A DNA stretch of 64,000 nucleotides, from positions 124,001-188,000 of the forward strand of contig DATAPD010000015.1 in assembly GCA_036265385.1 (NCBI GenBank), written 5' to 3'. Shown here piece after piece: positions 46,594 to 55,500 of this stretch (positions are counted from its first letter, which is position 1; each line of letters opens with the position of its first letter). A program made the translations under genes and the position numbers. The stretch comes from DATAPD01 sp036265385. GTDB lineage: Bacteria > Acidobacteriota > Terriglobia > Terriglobales > Acidobacteriaceae. Under the pieces are notes generated by a model. That model searched no databases and had not been told where the DNA came from. It worked only from the letters and a program-made list of their open reading frames with translations.

Positions 46594-46646
46594 GCGTCAT
46601 CCCGAACGCGACCGCTTTTACCAGTGCGCGGAGGGATCCTTCGCGC
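46594..46646. repeat. Dispersed palindromic repeat, copy B
   Basis: GCGTCATCCCGAACGC ... TGCGCGGAGGGATCCTTCGCGC, the same element as at 40598. A shorter partial copy (TTCGCGCGGAAGGATCT) lies just upstream near 46550-46567, so this gap (46468-46720) carries two. Confidence 0.65.
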
Positions 46647-46720
46647 ATCTCTCAACCCTTGTCGGCTTTCAACATCCGGCTTCATCTCATCTCATCCGCA
46701 CTCTTCGCTACACTGATCTC

Positions 46721-47305
46721 ATGCTCAAACGCATCTGCGTGTTTTGCGGATCCAGCGATGGTAATGACTCCGCCTACTTCCAAGCAGCTCAAAAACTAGG
46801 CCAACTGCTTGCTGAGCGTGAGATCGAACTCGTGTATGGCGGCGGAAAAGTCGGGCTCATGGGTGCGCTCGCGGACGCATGCCTCTCTAACGGCGGACGG
46901 GTCATTGGCGTGATCCCACAGATGCTCGTGGACAAGGAAATCGCGCATCCGAATCTCACTGAACTGCGCATTGTCGGATCGATGCACGAACGCAAGGCAC
47001 TCATGGCTGACCTCGCCGAGGCTTTCATCGCTTTGCCCGGCGGATATGGCACTTGGGAAGAATTCTTCGAAGTTCTCACCTGGACGCAGCTCGGCTTGCA
47101 ACGAAAACCCTGCGCCGTCCTGAACGTTAACGGATACTACGACTCCCTGTTGGCGATGACCCGCCGCGCACATGACGATAATTTTCTGCGTGACGTCCAC
47201 CGCGACCTCATCCTCTCCGACACGGACCCCGCTCGCCTGCTGACTTGCCTCGACAGCTATGAAATGCCGCGCGTTGCAAAATGGATTGATCGAACCACCC
47301 GATAG
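46721..47305 (+). CDS. LOG-family protein (Rossmann-fold nucleotide hydrolase)
   Basis: A 194-residue protein of the LOG (TIGR00730) family, known in plants and bacteria as cytokinin riboside monophosphate phosphoribohydrolase. Start at 46721 gives MLKRICVFCGSSDGN. Signatures: VYGGGKVGLMGALAD, and PGGYGTWEEFFEVLTW near residue 105. It is a short cytosolic enzyme, not in any evident operon. The upstream frame is not coding. Confidence 0.9.
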   Translation: MLKRICVFCGSSDGNDSAYFQAAQKLGQLLAEREIELVYGGGKVGLMGALADACLSNGGRVIGVIPQMLVDKEIAHPNLTELRIVGSMHERKALMADLAEAFIALPGGYGTWEEFFEVLTWTQLGLQRKPCAVLNVNGYYDSLLAMTRRAHDDNFLRDVHRDLILSDTDPARLLTCLDSYEMPRVAKWIDRTTR

Positions 47306-47381
47306 AATTCGCCTATATAAGCGTTGTTCGACACTCCGAACTTGCGAACCGCATTGGCCGCGCTCTCATCCAAATAAGCTG

Positions 47382-48059
47382 ATGTCTGATCTCACCAAAC
47401 GAGCAATCGGCGCAGTATTGCGCTTCATTGTCGGCCTGGCCGCGCTGATCTTTCTTTCCGATTGGTCCTTCCACTACTGGCAAGCCTGGCAGTTCCTGAT
47501 GGTCTTTTCGTCATCGATGGTGGCCATTACCGCCTACTTGGCAAGAAACGACCCGCGACTTCTGAAAAGCCGCATGGAGGCTGGACCGGCGGCAGAGAAA
47601 CAAGGTAGTCAACGTCTCATTCAACTTTTCGCCACACTCGCCTTCATTGCGGTCTTCGTTGTGTCTGTACTCGATCACCGCTTCGCTTGGTCGCATGTCC
47701 CATTGTTCGGCGTGCTCATAGGAAACGCCCTCGTCGTGATCGGGCTTTACATTGTCTTCTTGGTGTTCAAAGAAAACAGCTTTGCCTCAGGAGTTATCGA
47801 AACCGGGAGCGAGCAGACAACAATCTCAACTGGACCTTATGCAATCGTGCGGCATCCGATGTATTTCGGAAGCCTCGTCATGCTTGCAGGTATCCCTCCC
47901 GCGCTCGGATCGTTGTGGGGCCTCGTAACACTTGTTCCATTCTCATTGCTTCTAGTCTGGCGCCTGATCGACGAAGAACAATTTCTTGTTCAAAATCTCG
48001 CTGGATACCCCGAGTACCAGCACAACGTTCCCCATCGTCTGCTCCCCTTCATCTGGTAG
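47382..48059 (+). CDS. Isoprenylcysteine carboxyl methyltransferase-like membrane protein
   Basis: A 225-residue membrane protein with five or six hydrophobic helices and the ICMT/PEMT-like motif TGPYAIVRHPMYFGSLVML near residues 155-175, which binds S-adenosylmethionine in relatives. Substrate unknown; bacterial members may methylate lipids or amines. Start ATG 47382; the upstream frame overlaps the LOG gene. Confidence 0.83.
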   Translation: MSDLTKRAIGAVLRFIVGLAALIFLSDWSFHYWQAWQFLMVFSSSMVAITAYLARNDPRLLKSRMEAGPAAEKQGSQRLIQLFATLAFIAVFVVSVLDHRFAWSHVPLFGVLIGNALVVIGLYIVFLVFKENSFASGVIETGSEQTTISTGPYAIVRHPMYFGSLVMLAGIPPALGSLWGLVTLVPFSLLLVWRLIDEEQFLVQNLAGYPEYQHNVPHRLLPFIW

Positions 48060-48141
48060 CGTTGTTTGACAATCCCTGCATTCGCCACGTACCTTCGATT
48101 TCTTCCCGCATGTTCATGCGTCCAATTGTTGTGGAGGTTCG

Positions 48142-49674
48142 ATGACTCGCCGTACTCTCTTTGTTTTCTGCATTATCCCTATTCTCCTGCTCTCTTGTGC
48201 TTTCGCCCAGGACCTCGCTTCTTTCGAAAAACGCATTACGGTCAAAAAGCTGCCGAATGGCTTGACAGTGATCGTTTGTGAACGCCCCGAGGCTCCGGTT
48301 TTCTCCTTTTATACCTTTGTCGATGCGGGCTCGGCCCAGGACCCTTACGCCAAGACGGGCCTGGCGCACATGTTTGAGCACATGGCCTTTAAAGGCACGG
48401 ACAAGATCGGCACCACCGACTACCCCGCTGAGAAAGCCGCGCTTGCAAAGGTCGAGACCGCCTACGCCGCTTATATAGCCGAGCGTGACAAGACGGTCGG
48501 CCAGGATACGCAGAAACTCACTCAACTCGAGAAGACATGGAAAGACGCGATTACCGAGGCTGACAAGTACGTCAAGCCCAACGAGTTCGGCAAAATCGTA
48601 GAGCAAGAAGGTGGCGAAGGCATGAACGCTTCGACCTTCGAAGACAAGACCGTTTACTTCTATTCATTCCCGTCGAATCGACTGGAACTCTGGGCCTATC
48701 TCGAATCTTCGCGCTTCATCCATCCTGTAATGCGCGAGTTTTATAAGGAACGCAACGTCGTCATCGAAGAGCGTCGCATGCGCGTCGACAGCAATCCTAT
48801 CGGACGCCTTGTTGAACAGTTCGTCACCGCCGCGTTTCAAGCCCATCAATATCATCGCCCCGGTATCGGTTGGATTTCCGACTTGAATTCCTTTTCCGCT
48901 ACCGATGCTTCCAACTTTTTCGACCGTTATTATGTCCCGTCCAACATGGTTCTTGCTGTCGTCGGTGATGTGAAAGCCCAAACAACAATCCCTCTACTCG
49001 AAAAGTATTTCGGCCAGCTTCCGACGAAAGCTGTTCCCGACGATCGCACGACCGTCGAGCCTCCACAGAATTCCGAGCGCCGCGTCGTCATGCAGGATCG
49101 TGCCCAACCCCTGTATCTCGAGGGCTACCATCGTCCTAGCTATCTCGACAAAGATGATGCCGTCTACGACGCGATCGCCGACCTCATGTCAAATGGCCGC
49201 ACCTCGCGCCTTTATCGCACTCTTGTTCGCGATAAAAAAATCGCCGCCGACTCTGCCGGCTTCTCCGGCATGCCCGGCGTGAAATATCCGCACCTTTTCG
49301 CCTTTTACGCCTTTCCGCTTCCCGGCCACACTCCACAAGAAATGGCGGAAGGCATTCACTCCGAAATTGAGAAATTGAAATCCACCGACGTCACCGACGA
49401 AGAGTTGAAGATGATTAAGACTCGCGCCAAGGCGGGACTGATACGCGGTCTCGGCACGAACGAAGGCCTCGCGACGCAGCTTGCTACGTATCAAGCGATG
49501 TACGGAGATTGGCGGGAATTGTTTAAGTCTGTCGATCGCATCGACGAAGTCTCCAAAGCGGATATTCGCCGCGTCGCCAATCAGACCTTCGTGACCAACA
49601 ACCGGACAGTGGGAGTCATAGAGACCAAGGCCCCCGCCAAACAGGTCGCTCCGGCGCAAGGAGGTGCTCAATGA
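48142..49674 (+). CDS. Secreted M16-family zinc peptidase, catalytic subunit
   Basis: A 510-residue insulinase-family protease with a signal peptide (MTRRTLFVFCIIPILLLSCAFA). The inverted zinc motif HMFEH occurs at residues 76-80 (GLAHMFEHMAFKGTDK) with a Glu ligand about 75 residues later. The insert between about 95 and 145 is long and helical. Its stop overlaps the start of the next M16 gene in ATGA, so the two are coupled and probably form a heterodimer in the periplasm. Confidence 0.92.
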   Translation: MTRRTLFVFCIIPILLLSCAFAQDLASFEKRITVKKLPNGLTVIVCERPEAPVFSFYTFVDAGSAQDPYAKTGLAHMFEHMAFKGTDKIGTTDYPAEKAALAKVETAYAAYIAERDKTVGQDTQKLTQLEKTWKDAITEADKYVKPNEFGKIVEQEGGEGMNASTFEDKTVYFYSFPSNRLELWAYLESSRFIHPVMREFYKERNVVIEERRMRVDSNPIGRLVEQFVTAAFQAHQYHRPGIGWISDLNSFSATDASNFFDRYYVPSNMVLAVVGDVKAQTTIPLLEKYFGQLPTKAVPDDRTTVEPPQNSERRVVMQDRAQPLYLEGYHRPSYLDKDDAVYDAIADLMSNGRTSRLYRTLVRDKKIAADSAGFSGMPGVKYPHLFAFYAFPLPGHTPQEMAEGIHSEIEKLKSTDVTDEELKMIKTRAKAGLIRGLGTNEGLATQLATYQAMYGDWRELFKSVDRIDEVSKADIRRVANQTFVTNNRTVGVIETKAPAKQVAPAQGGAQ

Positions 49675-51134
49675 AGCGCACCTTCTTCTTCATGGTTATC
49701 GCCCTCGCGTTCTGTGTGCCAGCATTCGCTCAGTACTCGGATTGGAACCAGATCCCAATCCCGCCCCTTCCCGCTTTCAAGCCGCAACAGCCAAAACGGA
49801 TAGAACTGCCAAACGGCATGATCATCTTCCTGCAGGAAGATCACGAACTGCCGCTTATCGACGGCGTCGCGCGCATCCGCGGTGGTTCCATCAGTGAACC
49901 AGCTTCCAAGGTTGGTCTTGTGGATCTCTACGGTGAGGTTTGGCGCACTGGCGGAACCAAAACTCAAACCGGTGACCAACTGGACGATTACTTGGAGAGT
50001 CGGGCCGCTAAAGTTGAAACTGGCGGAGGTGCTGACTCCACGACCGCCGCATGGTCATGCCTCAAGGCCGATTTCGACGATGTCTTCAAAGTCTTTGTCG
50101 ACCTTCTTCGAAACCCCGAATTTCGCCCCGACAAACTGGAACTGGCACAGGCAAATGCCTTCGACACCGTTTCACGCCGCAACGACGATATGGGTGGCAT
50201 CTCAGCACGCGAGGCTTTAAAGCTTGCCTACGGTCCTGACAACCCTTATGCGAGAATTCCCGAATACGCCACCATTGCGTCAGTGACGCGCCAGGACTTA
50301 ATCGATTGGCACAAGAAATATGTGCAGCCGAACAACATCATTCTTGGCATCAACGGCGACTTTGATTCTGCTGCAATGGAAGCGAAGCTCCGGCAGGCGT
50401 TCGCCTCCTGGTCGAAAGGTCCAGCTGCGCCAAAGGCAAACGTTCCATTCAAGACTGCAAAACCCGGCTACTACCTCATTCCGAAAGATGACGTAAACCA
50501 GAGCGCCATTCGTATGGTTGATCTCGGCACGCTGCGGAACTCGCCCGACTACTATGCGATCGAAGTTTTCAACGAAGCCTTTGCTGGCGGCTTCTCATCG
50601 CGTCTTTTCTCTGACATCCGCACAAAACGAGGACTTGCCTACTCAGTTGGCGGCGGCATTGGCACTGGCTTTGACCGCCCTGGAGTAACTCGCCTCGTCA
50701 TGGGAACGAAGAGTCAGTCCACCGTAGAGGCGATCCAGGCGCTCTACGAAGATGTCGACAACCTGAGTAAGACTCCGATTGATGATGTCGAAATCAAGAA
50801 AGCTAAAGATGGGATCCTGAATTCTTTCATCTTCAATTTCGACACGCCCGATAAAGTCTTGCGGGAGCGCATGGCCTACGAATTCTACGGATATCCTGCC
50901 GACTTCCTGGAACGTTATCGCGCTGGAGTCGAGAAGGTCACAAAAGAGGATGTCGCTCGTGTCGCGGCCAAGTATCTCCACAAAGATAAATTCGCGATTC
51001 TCGTTGTAGGAAATACAAAGGAGTTCGATAAACCAATTTCGTCACTCGGCCCCGTGAGTGAGATCGATATCACTATCCCACCACCGCCGGGCGAGAAAGC
51101 TGGGGCTGAGGCCCCGCCCGCTAATCCTCAATAG
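49671..51134 (+). CDS. Secreted M16-family peptidase, non-catalytic subunit
   Basis: A 487-residue M16 homologue with signal peptide (MKRTFFFMVIALAFCVPAFA). Where the partner has HMFEH, this protein reads VDLYGEV, so the zinc site is gone. It keeps the structural RSGG-like and C-terminal domain features (GGFSSRLFSDIRTKRGLAYSVGG near 305-330). Such inactive partners complete the chamber in heterodimeric M16 enzymes. Coupled to the catalytic gene through a four-base overlap. Ends with a Pro/Ala/Gly-rich tail. Confidence 0.9.
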   Translation: MKRTFFFMVIALAFCVPAFAQYSDWNQIPIPPLPAFKPQQPKRIELPNGMIIFLQEDHELPLIDGVARIRGGSISEPASKVGLVDLYGEVWRTGGTKTQTGDQLDDYLESRAAKVETGGGADSTTAAWSCLKADFDDVFKVFVDLLRNPEFRPDKLELAQANAFDTVSRRNDDMGGISAREALKLAYGPDNPYARIPEYATIASVTRQDLIDWHKKYVQPNNIILGINGDFDSAAMEAKLRQAFASWSKGPAAPKANVPFKTAKPGYYLIPKDDVNQSAIRMVDLGTLRNSPDYYAIEVFNEAFAGGFSSRLFSDIRTKRGLAYSVGGGIGTGFDRPGVTRLVMGTKSQSTVEAIQALYEDVDNLSKTPIDDVEIKKAKDGILNSFIFNFDTPDKVLRERMAYEFYGYPADFLERYRAGVEKVTKEDVARVAAKYLHKDKFAILVVGNTKEFDKPISSLGPVSEIDITIPPPPGEKAGAEAPPANPQ

Positions 51135-51172
51135 AGACGGTTCTACTCAGGTGGTGCGTCAAACATTAAGGT

Positions 51173-51199
51173 GCCCGTCCAAGCCCTGCTTGGGCGGGT
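51173..51199. terminator. Convergent-gene hairpin, probable bidirectional terminator
   Basis: Stem CCCGTCCAAG / CTTGGGCGGG (one G-T pair) with a 5-base loop, between the convergent M16 and DUF3037 genes. Also resembles the GC-rich hairpin repeats seen elsewhere in the window. No long T tract follows. Confidence 0.55.
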
Positions 51200-51205
51200 T
51201 CAGTT

Positions 51206-52003
51206 CTAAGCCCCAAGTTCCACTCGCGCGATTTCGGCCAGACTCGGCATCTCCGAAACACGCACCACATGGATTTCGGCTCGTTCCAACGCATGCAGTG
51301 CATATGCATCGTTGATCACATGATCCATGTTGTCTTCAATCACTGCAGTGAGAAGCAGTTCTTTATTCTCTCGTCCCAACCCCGCCTTCATGTCAGCCTG
51401 TCGAATCGCCAAAGCAACCGCCTGCGTTTCATCCCTTGCCACCGATACTGCCTGAAACATCTTTACAGTTCTTCTCCACTGATACAGGTAATCGATCGTA
51501 TATCGATCGTTCGGCAGCGTATAAGGAGCCACCTGTATGTTGTGCTGCAGCAGCTTCAGCACTCCTTTTTCTTCAAAGGCCGATGTCACGGACGCCACGA
51601 TCATGTTTCTTCCAGTCGCTCGTGGCGGCCCCTTCACACGCGGCGCTTCCAAATAAAGTCGAGCAATTACATCTAATTCCTTGACCGGATCATCTGTCTC
51701 TACCGCGATTGGGGATGACAATTCCAACCCACTCGTTACGTAATATTCGAACACTCTCTGGAATTCCTTTAACCCAGATACTGCGACCAGCTCCTGTTCC
51801 AGGTGTCTTCCCAGCATCTCGAGCGCTTCAAGGTCGCTATCGGCCAACAGGCACTTGGCACTGCGCCAATCATTCGTAAAACGAAATCCCGCTAACTCGC
51901 GGTTCCTGTTGATCAGTACAACACCGATCTCAACCGATGCCCTTCTCACAACATTCGGTACATATCGCAAAAATCGCAATTCGAGTTGATACTTTTTGCT
52001 CAC
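51206..52003 (-). CDS. DUF3037 family protein
   Basis: A 265-residue protein of the DUF3037 family, function unknown. I start it at GTG 52003, because this makes a GTGA overlap with the HipA-like stop, GAGGGAAG is upstream, and the family motif follows at once (LRFLRYVPNVVRRASVEIGVVLI). Residues 1-150 are the DUF3037 core; 150-265 hold an uncharacterised region with QWRRTVKMFQAVSV. Tightly coupled to the HipA-like kinase gene. Confidence 0.82.
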   Translation of the reverse strand: MSKKYQLELRFLRYVPNVVRRASVEIGVVLINRNRELAGFRFTNDWRSAKCLLADSDLEALEMLGRHLEQELVAVSGLKEFQRVFEYYVTSGLELSSPIAVETDDPVKELDVIARLYLEAPRVKGPPRATGRNMIVASVTSAFEEKGVLKLLQHNIQVAPYTLPNDRYTIDYLYQWRRTVKMFQAVSVARDETQAVALAIRQADMKAGLGRENKELLLTAVIEDNMDHVINDAYALHALERAEIHVVRVSEMPSLAEIARVELGA

Positions 52004-52806
52004 GCCGCTTCCCTCCACTCAGGGAAAGGCTTCCTCGGTGACGCACCAAACGCTGCAATCAACTCGCGTACGACTTGCCGACGTTCAATCAAGGTGCGTA
52101 CCAACTTCTCCATCTCTTCCCATTGCGATCCGTACCACTCTGGTGGCACTTCGCTCGCAACGTCCCAGATGACTTCCGGATCCAGGTTTTCCACCCGCGT
52201 GAGCCACGGCCCGAATGAGTCCCAACCCCGTACGCAGGTGTACACCTCGTTTCGGCAATACACGCCTCTTAGAGGGAAATCCGGGAATGTCCACTCGCCC
52301 GCATTGAAGCAATACCCCTGGTCGATGAACGTTACGGTGTATTTGCGCTCCGTCAATCGGCGCCAGAACGTGGCCTGCCTCCCGTTCGAATTGCACGTCC
52401 ACTTGTCGACGACTAACATACCCGCGAAAGTTTCTAGATTCCTCACTCGTGCGAACATTTCCGGCGCGAGATAGTCGAAGACCTGACCTTCCAGCGGGCT
52501 AATCACATAGCGTGACCCAAACTGCAGTCCCGGCTCACAAGGTATAGCCAAAGTCCCCAATGTGATGTTCAGGTCAGGTGTGTGTTCGACGAGCCATGGC
52601 CCCACTTCGACTACCTCGGTTGCGGGAACTGGTAAGCCGATGCGCTCGGCCAAGCGCGTAACCAGGAAATCATTCGCCAGTACACGCAGGTGCTGCGGGT
52701 TGTTCTGGAACTTGACGACATAAAAATGACCGTCGTCTCCGCGCATCAAGTGGGCCTGCGCACCACCTCTCATTCTTTTCACGTGCTGGACGGCCGCGAT
52801 CGCCAA
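52000..52806 (-). CDS. HipA-like kinase domain protein
   Basis: A 268-residue protein of the HipA-like kinase family (HipA_2), with GGAQAHLMRGDDGHFYVVKFQNN at the N-terminus, the probable ATP-site lysine in VVKF, a catalytic-loop candidate VVDKWTCNSNGRQ near residue 125 and a metal-binding-like FIDQGYCF near residue 158. HipA toxins phosphorylate glutamyl-tRNA synthetase, but this short group has no known target. Start TTG at 52806 is unusual; an ATG at 52773 is possible. The stop overlaps the DUF3037 start. Together they look like a two-gene unit. Confidence 0.75.
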   Translation of the reverse strand: MAIAAVQHVKRMRGGAQAHLMRGDDGHFYVVKFQNNPQHLRVLANDFLVTRLAERIGLPVPATEVVEVGPWLVEHTPDLNITLGTLAIPCEPGLQFGSRYVISPLEGQVFDYLAPEMFARVRNLETFAGMLVVDKWTCNSNGRQATFWRRLTERKYTVTFIDQGYCFNAGEWTFPDFPLRGVYCRNEVYTCVRGWDSFGPWLTRVENLDPEVIWDVASEVPPEWYGSQWEEMEKLVRTLIERRQVVRELIAAFGASPRKPFPEWREAA

Positions 52807-53114
52807 GCTGTCTTGCGGCCACGATCTTCGCGGCCGATCCTCTCCAACATTCGACCGAAACTCAGCACCATCCGCCGTGATTCACGGACATCGAAATTGT
52901 TCAAGAAATCACACCATCCTCCGCTTGAACTTCTTGCCATCCCGACTCCCAACCTTCTTGCCATTCCGACGCCCGAGCGAAGCAAGGCAGGAGGAATCCC
53001 TATCACCACCAGCCTTCGTTGCCATTCACAATCAAATTCACGCAACCTGAACAGACATTCACGAGCAATAAAAAAGGCCGCCTCGCGGCGGCCCATTGTC
53101 CAAAACACAATCCC
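52807..53114. repeat. Gap with a diverged dispersed-repeat copy (D)
   Basis: No gene. Positions 52931-53001 hold CTTCTTGCCATCCCGAC and CTTCTTGCCATTCCGAC in tandem followed by GAGCGAAGCAAGGC and GGAGGAATCCC. The CCATTCCGA...GGAATCCC arrangement is the same kind of palindrome as the copies at 40598, 46594 and 58689. A short GCCGCCTCGCGGCGGC hairpin follows near 53078-53093, beyond the S53 gene's end; it may terminate transcription. Confidence 0.5.
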
Positions 53115-55199
53115 CTAATGTGAAGCTGCCACAACGGCCTGCACAAACTTCAGACCGTTCGGCGTGCCCAACCCCGTGACATTGTCCCATCCGGGGCCAG
53201 TGGTCAACGATGTATCCGTTCCAAACGTCAGCGTAAACCAACGCGTCGAGAACGGACTGTTATACATCGCACTCACATAGTGCACCGTATTCTCAAGTGG
53301 CTCCGCCAGCTCATCGGCGGTAACCGTCTCCGGTGCTTTTGGCGGGGCATAGATTGTCCCGTGTACATTTGCCGCAGAGGTCTCATCAATCACATCTGTG
53401 ATCGCATCAGCCGGCAAGTGGTACAGCATCCGAGCAGCCAGTCCCAGTGGCTTTCCCGCAGCCTGATTGGCGATCGCCCATAGCGCCGAGAACATCGGAC
53501 ACGCAAGGCTCGTTCCTCCAATCACTCCGACCACCTGTCCACCAGCGGTTTTGTCGGTCACGATCAGTTCCACTCCTGTGAACGGATCCGCCAGGTAGCC
53601 GATGTCAGGTGTCTGCCGTTTACTACCTGGCAACGAGCTCTGATATGCCGGCTTACCGAAAAATCCACTTGCACCTCCACCTGCTCCGAACACGAAACCT
53701 AAGCTCAACGGAGGAATCACTGGTGGATTCGGCGTCACATCCGCAATCCGCGTTTCATTGTTACCCCATCCGGTCTGTAGCTTGATTGCAGTCTTGGCTG
53801 AGTTCAGGAACATGCTCGTGCCGCCAACCGCGGTTGCGAAAGGCGAGGTCGCGGGCGCCGACGCGGACGTAAAGGCCCCACCCGATGCCGGACCGAAATC
53901 GCCATCGTCCCCAGTCGAATACTGCGCCGAAGATCCGAGCGAAGCTGCCAATTTGTTATTCGAGTTCTGGACCTTTAGCTCGGATGCCGGTATCAGAATC
54001 TCCGGAGCACCATAGCTATTGGAGATGACGCTACCCAGTTGATTTGATGCCGCCAGAAACACTCCCAGGTCAAGGTTCGTGAAAGTGTTGTCCTTAGTTG
54101 CAATCAGGAGGATGTTCGCTTCTGGAGCGACCGCATGCGCCCACTCCACGTCAAGCGTTACTTCATCCACCCATGATGCAGGGTTACAACCGTCCGCAGG
54201 CGTACACCCAGTCGCCACTCCCACGCGAATGATCTGGAAGTTCGACGTTGTTAGCCGCGGCAATCCATACAGAGTTGAAAATGTGTTCGCGTCCTGCCGG
54301 ATCGTCGGCGAACCGAACGCATCCACGATCACAATCGTCTGCCCTTTACCGGTCCAACCCGCTTTGTAAAGCGCTTTCAGACCGTATGCGCTTCGAACTT
54401 CCGACGGAGAATATCCACACGGAGGTAGGTTCGGCACATCCGAGGTTATATCCGATCCAAACCGGTTTCCCGTATAGGTTGCGCGTGGATTTCCGCCATT
54501 TGTTTTGAACGTATGCGTCTGAGGCGAACGCAGGCAATTCCCGGAGAAGAATAGCCCGTTTGAGCCGCCCACCGATGCCAATGGAATTCCTCTCCACGCC
54601 TTGCCCGTATCTGGATCGACTGGCCGAACTGCGTGTGGCATGTAGACGTGGTCGCTTAATCCCTGAATCGACGAAACCAACGCACCTGCTGCGCTGTCCA
54701 TCATCGGATCGGAAAGATTTGCACGACGCGTTTCACCGTTCACGCTGAAGCGATTAATCTGCACATGAAACGCATTCTGCACATCAGCAACACGTCCCTG
54801 CGCCACAACGAAATGATTACTTTTGTCGACGGAGGCGATCTTCAGTCCGTGTGCCGAAAGGTAATCCCTTACCGTGACCGCCTCCTGAGCTGTCGGGGCG
54901 AAGCGCGCCGCATACTGCTCCTTCGTCAACCATTTGTGATAATTGACCGAACCTTTTTGATACATCGACTGCACAAGGCGATCGAACTCCGCTTCGTTGT
55001 GTTGTTTCAGCCACAACGTCACTGTCATGTTTTTGTTGATATTTTCGGGACCGAGATTTCGAGCGTTCGCTGGAATTTGAGGGGTGTTGTTTGCGATGAC
55101 TTGGATGTTCGAAGCCAACAGCAGTTGTGCGCTAATTGCTACAGATAGCAGCAGGGCTAGGGTCAGGCCACACTGCGACGCGCTTTTACTCCTTGACAT
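53115..55199 (-). CDS. Secreted S53 (sedolisin/kumamolisin) peptidase with pro-domain
   Basis: A 694-residue acid serine-carboxyl protease. Residues 1-29 are a signal peptide. The pro-kumamolisin activation domain follows (about 30-190: TVTLWLKQHNEAEFDRLV, HKWLTKEQYAARFAP). The catalytic domain carries the Glu/Asp pair in DEVTLDVEWAHA near residue 345 and the nucleophile Ser in IGGTSLACPMF near residue 560. A calcium-site-like NVTGLGTPNGLKF ends the protein. Secreted, probably acting on proteins in acidic soil. AAGGAGA precedes the ATG. Confidence 0.93.
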   Translation of the reverse strand: MSRSKSASQCGLTLALLLSVAISAQLLLASNIQVIANNTPQIPANARNLGPENINKNMTVTLWLKQHNEAEFDRLVQSMYQKGSVNYHKWLTKEQYAARFAPTAQEAVTVRDYLSAHGLKIASVDKSNHFVVAQGRVADVQNAFHVQINRFSVNGETRRANLSDPMMDSAAGALVSSIQGLSDHVYMPHAVRPVDPDTGKAWRGIPLASVGGSNGLFFSGNCLRSPQTHTFKTNGGNPRATYTGNRFGSDITSDVPNLPPCGYSPSEVRSAYGLKALYKAGWTGKGQTIVIVDAFGSPTIRQDANTFSTLYGLPRLTTSNFQIIRVGVATGCTPADGCNPASWVDEVTLDVEWAHAVAPEANILLIATKDNTFTNLDLGVFLAASNQLGSVISNSYGAPEILIPASELKVQNSNNKLAASLGSSAQYSTGDDGDFGPASGGAFTSASAPATSPFATAVGGTSMFLNSAKTAIKLQTGWGNNETRIADVTPNPPVIPPLSLGFVFGAGGGASGFFGKPAYQSSLPGSKRQTPDIGYLADPFTGVELIVTDKTAGGQVVGVIGGTSLACPMFSALWAIANQAAGKPLGLAARMLYHLPADAITDVIDETSAANVHGTIYAPPKAPETVTADELAEPLENTVHYVSAMYNSPFSTRWFTLTFGTDTSLTTGPGWDNVTGLGTPNGLKFVQAVVAASH

Positions 55200-55500
55200 A
55201 TCTGCGTCTCCTTACAAAGTGAAATGCTTCAAATGGGGCATCCCGTGCCGTGTTTCACCTGGGAACGACGGCGAAGAAGCTTGTCACTTGTTGAGAGTTG
55301 TGTCAATGCGCGCTGTGTTGAGTACGCACAAAAGATGCGCAACATTCTTCACAGTCGTGCTCCAATTGTTATGTATAGGCTGATCTGATATGCGCAAGGT
55401 GCGCGAGAATATCGCCGATTAGAAAAAAGCCACAGTCCATCTCTCTCGATCCTTAGAAGAGGTAAGACCATCATCCCTCAGGCCAAAATAAACCCTTCTT
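55200..55500. other. Intergenic region with a nested palindrome
   Basis: No gene. On the leader side of the S53 gene, GTGAAA and TTTCAC (about 55219-55257) enclose a GGCA / TGCC stem, possibly a regulatory RNA leader. The rest holds nothing I can assign. Confidence 0.35.

Noticed and set aside
46424..46720. Upstream extension of the LOG gene
   Set aside because: It passes through dispersed repeats with no conserved sequence; the ATG at 46721 gives the family N-terminus.
52779..53108. Minus-strand frame of 109 residues between HipA-like and S53 genes
   Set aside because: It spans a dispersed repeat, has Arg-rich chance composition and no homology that I recognise.
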